Program-made: the position numbers and the translations under genes | NCBI GenBank assembly: GCA_002449335.1 | Contig: DKDL01000135.1 | Coordinates: 1-23,991, forward strand | Length of the DNA: 23,991 nt | Direction of reading: 5' to 3' | Source of the DNA: Succinatimonas sp. UBA6849 | GTDB taxonomy: Bacteria > Pseudomonadota > Gammaproteobacteria > Enterobacterales > Succinivibrionaceae | Notes under the pieces: model-generated | Databases searched by the model: none | Told to the model about the DNA's origin: nothing | Seen by the model: only the letters and a program-made list of their open reading frames with translations | Shown: positions 23,749 to 23,991 of the stretch, piece by piece | How positions within the stretch are numbered: the first letter of the stretch is position 1 | How the letters are laid out: the number at the start of each line of letters is the position of its first letter

Positions 23749-23991
23749 GGAGCAATGTAGAGAAGAATTTAAATTCGTTAGCCTGTTGTCAGCAGGTTAC
23801 TTCTTAACCTATGGGGCTACCGGCAGTACAAGGTGTTTACTGTCTACTGCCAGTTACTTGGCAACCTACAGGCATTTACGTCGACTGATGCGTTTGGTGA
23901 ACTGACATAATTGTGGCTAAAAATTGAGTTTGATCCCCTTTTTTAAAAACAAAAAAGCAAGCTTTTAAGGTAACTTTCCCAAGACCCTGCT
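23749..23991. other. Right-edge region with nested inverted repeats; no recognised gene
   Basis: The stretch 23781-23905 is visibly richer in G and C than its surroundings and packed with dyads. GCCTGT (23781-23786) and ACAGGC (23868-23873) are an outer 6-bp stem. Inside it lie AGGTTA/TAACCT (23794-23799 with 23805-23810), GGCAGTA/TACTGCC (23822-23828 with 23845-23851) and an imperfect GTTAC/GCAAC hairpin (23853-23865). CCTGTT/AGCAGG (23782-23796) is an alternative to the outer stem. Two short overlapping frames (23747-23905 from TTG, 23811-23888 from ATG) have no ribosome-binding site. At 23950-23963 AAAAGC/GCTTTT forms a small hairpin whose minus-strand side is followed by T residues, as if ending a transcript from the right. 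I do not recognise the element. Confidence 0.4.

Noticed and set aside
23781..23873. Integron attC site or tRNA-like gene
   Set aside because: The cloverleaf-like pairing lacks attC core sequences (RYYYAAC/GTTRRRY) in the right places and has no T-loop or anticodon arm of a tRNA.
23747..23905. 52-codon frame from TTG and 25-codon frame from ATG 23811
   Set aside because: No ribosome-binding site precedes either, the first starts in the terminator's T-tract, and the region is better explained by inverted repeats. They could still be remnants of a mobile-element gene.
1..23991. CRISPR array or complete insertion sequence
   Set aside because: No regularly spaced identical repeats and no transposase reading frame or matched terminal repeats were found.

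Overview
The window reads as a chromosomal segment of an AT-rich gammaproteobacterium. The block ftsK-lolA-rarA-serS is in the order known from Escherichia coli, and TrmL, CvpA and a 505-residue PurF with gammaproteobacterial features are present. The low GC, two AAA-ATPase/PD-(D/E)XK (DUF1703-type) proteins and a sugar-importer operon with a cellobiose 2-epimerase-type enzyme suggest a gut or rumen anaerobe, most plausibly of the Succinivibrionaceae (Succinivibrio, Ruminobacter, Anaerobiospirillum group). That placement is inference; no rRNA is present to test it.

Layout. Positions 2-559 hold the 3' end of a DUF1703-type gene cut by the left edge. Positions 673-3348 hold a two-gene unit: a Cof-type HAD phosphatase and a YddA/SbmA-like ABC permease-ATPase, preceded by three tandem 17-19 bp repeats. 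A bidirectional terminator separates this unit from a minus-strand block: an AgcS-type amino acid symporter (3445-4887), a complete DUF1703-type protein (5108-6967), a DedA membrane protein (7164-7811) and TrmL (7955-8422). The spacers of this block are rich in perfect inverted repeats. From 8636 on, genes are on the plus strand: ftsK, lolA, rarA, serS, cvpA, purF, ending in a strong terminator at 18264-18298. The serS-cvpA-purF junction, with a 1-nt overlap, differs from E. coli, where cvpA-purF lie elsewhere.

The third part (18299-23743) is a sugar-uptake operon behind a 513-bp AT-rich leader. The leader carries two operator-like dyads sharing one half-site and a 20-codon reading frame behind a perfect AAGGAGG ribosome-binding site. 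The operon encodes two MalF/MalG-type permeases, a DUF624 (YesL-like) membrane protein, a cellobiose 2-epimerase-like enzyme and a MalK/MsmX-type ATPase, and it closes with a strong terminator. No substrate-binding protein or glycoside phosphorylase/hydrolase is visible. The likely logic is ATP-driven import of an intact beta-linked disaccharide (cellobiose or mannobiose), then cytoplasmic epimerisation of its reducing-end sugar.

The last 248 bases hold no recognised gene but form a locally GC-richer cluster of nested dyads that could be a structured RNA or the edge of a repeat or mobile element. No tRNA, rRNA, CRISPR array or complete insertion sequence was seen. The best candidates for something undescribed are the leader with its small reading frame (18299-18811) and the right-edge structured element.
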